A stretch of DNA of 42,325 bases from CAZKEG01 sp964601575 (GTDB lineage: Bacteria; Desulfobacterota; Thermodesulfobacteria; Thermodesulfobacteriales; Thermodesulfatatoraceae). The position numbers and the translations under genes were made by a program. The notes below the pieces were generated by a model. It saw only the letters and a list, made by a program, of their open reading frames with translations. It was not told the DNA's origin and did not search any database. Positions 40,538 through 42,325 of the stretch are shown one piece after another (positions within the stretch are counted from its first letter, which is position 1; each line of letters begins with the position of its first letter). Where the stretch lies: the NCBI GenBank assembly GCA_964601575.1, contig CAZROA010000101.1:1-42325 (forward strand), given 5' to 3'.

Positions 40538-40813
40538 TCAGTAGACCAACCACTGTACCAGTTTAGAAAGGAGTATGTCTATCAAACCCAAATAAGCGGC
40601 CACAAACAAAGAAAAGCTGATTACAGCTACCGTCGTCCCCGTGGTCTCCTTTCGGGTGGGCCAAGTGATCTTCTTAAACTCTATCTTGACCTCATAGAGA
40701 AATTGTTTCGCTCGCTCGATAAAACCAACCTGTTTCTGAAGGGGAAGGACTTTGCCCTTCTCCTCAGCAACCTTAACCGTCTTCCTTTTAGCCCTGGTCT
40801 TCCTCTTGGCCAT
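40538..40813 (-). CDS. secE: Preprotein translocase subunit SecE
   Basis: 91 residues. A basic N-terminal stretch (MAKRKTRAKRKTVKV) is followed by the SecE amphipathic helix and its hallmark EVKIEFKKITWPTRKETTGT, then a single membrane helix (about residues 62-85). SecE is essential and clamps the SecY halves. It sits in the classical tRNA-Trp-secE-nusG order. The ribosome-binding site is AGAGGAAAAG. Confidence 0.95.
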   Translation of the reverse strand: MAKRKTRAKRKTVKVAEEKGKVLPLQKQVGFIERAKQFLYEVKIEFKKITWPTRKETTGTTVAVISFSLFVAAYLGLIDILLSKLVQWLVY

Positions 40814-40840
40814 CTTTTCCTCTTAAAAGGACATAAAAAA

Positions 40841-40916
40841 TGGCAGGCCAGGAGGGATTTGAACCCCCAACCCCCGGATTTGGAGTCCGGTGCTCTACCG
40901 TTCGAGCTACTGGCCT
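40841..40916 (-). tRNA. trnW: tRNA-Trp (anticodon CCA)
   Basis: 76 nucleotides on the minus strand including an encoded 3' CCA. The acceptor arms AGGCCAG and CTGGCCT pair perfectly over 7 bp, with discriminator G. The anticodon loop reads CTCCAAA, giving CCA, which decodes UGG. The T arm contains GGTTCAAATCC. It lies 9 bp after rpmG and 27 bp before secE, so it is processed from the same operon transcript. Confidence 0.97.
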
Positions 40917-40925
40917 GCGTATGAA

Positions 40926-41096
40926 CTATTTACCCTTCACTTCTCTATGAATGGTATGTTTACGATCCCAAGGGCAGTATTTTCTAAGCTCAAGCCTATC
41001 CGGAGTATTACGCCGGTTCTTGGTCGTTGTATAGTTACGCCGTTTACACTCCGTACACTGGAGATGAATAGTAATCCTTACCTCGGACTTGGCCAT
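40926..41096 (-). CDS. rpmG: 50S ribosomal protein L33
   Basis: 56 residues, starting MAKSEVRITIHLQCTECKRR, with the core NYTTTKNRRNTPDRLELRKY and the tail of L33. The first zinc-ribbon half CTEC (Cys14, Cys17) is intact; in the second half the usual CxxC reads CPWD, so Cys41 is kept and the fourth ligand is Asp44. The protein therefore looks like a zinc-type L33 missing one Cys. The start is ATG at 41096 (GGTGATCGGTT before it), 15 bp after tuf. Confidence 0.93.
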   Translation of the reverse strand: MAKSEVRITIHLQCTECKRRNYTTTKNRRNTPDRLELRKYCPWDRKHTIHREVKGK

Positions 41097-41111
41097 AACC
41101 GATCACCTATA

Positions 41112-42311
<1,200 letters not shown>

Positions 42312-42325
42312 CTCGCTCTACCTCC

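Overview
The window reads as a chromosomal segment of a bacterium resembling Thermodesulfobacteriota or deep-branching Deltaproteobacteria. This is inferred from the mix of families: a divergent long GAPDH next to a PPDK-like protein, an exosortase with EpsI, ResB, and the tuf-rpmG-trnW-secE-nusG-rplKAJL-rpoBC block. No rRNA gene is present, so the lineage is not proven. No transposase, integrase, CRISPR array or phage gene was seen. Coding density is very high and many genes overlap by 1 to 30 bases.

Layout. (1) Positions 2-7682, + strand: a central-carbon operon. It holds a PPDK-like protein cut by the left edge, a divergent GAPDH, PGK, triosephosphate isomerase and SecG, and ends in a strong hairpin terminator at 7692-7734. 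(2) 7733-8862: two divergently transcribed DJ-1/PfpI proteins. (3) 8855-12026, - strand: PolX (PHP-type family X polymerase), exosortase and EpsI, all overlapping. (4) 12158-12646: SixA-like phosphatase. (5) 12783-18529, + strand: a clearly AT-rich type IV pilus minor-pilin operon (unknown exported protein, PilY1, FimT/GspH, PilV, PilW, PilX), with a candidate FliA-type promoter in front. (6) 18526-27616, - strand, listed here from its 5' end: a small coiled-coil protein, FlaG, two response regulators (REC-coiled coil-SHOCT-like and REC-GAF-HD-GYP), a histidine-kinase-like protein with a degenerate ATPase, DprA, TopA, a TGA-interrupted zinc-ribbon ORF, a nucleoside-phosphorylase-like protein, TatA and ResB. 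(7) 27770-29219, - strand: ArgB and PyrE. (8) 29356-42311, - strand: the elongation, translation and transcription block EF-Tu, L33, tRNA-Trp, SecE, NusG, L11, L1, L10, L7/L12, RpoB, RpoC, with an L10 leader RNA and intergenic hairpins.

How the parts fit. The GAPDH-PGK-TIM trio converts triose phosphates and 3-phosphoglycerate in either direction, and the upstream dikinase-like protein may feed or regulate that pathway. The two regulators and the kinase-like protein look like a small phosphorelay with a cyclic-di-GMP phosphodiesterase output beside FlaG, suggesting control of motility or attachment. The minor pilins and PilY1 form a pilus tip and initiation complex.

Most worth a second look: a two-CxxC zinc-ribbon ORF between topA and the phosphorylase gene whose frame is broken only by a TGA followed by a SECIS-like hairpin; a possible RNA switch between the L10 leader and a hairpin at the rplJ ribosome-binding site; a pseudokinase-like protein between two response regulators; the AT-rich pilus island; and a tuf gene whose codon use differs from its neighbours and whose product carries a four-cysteine cluster.
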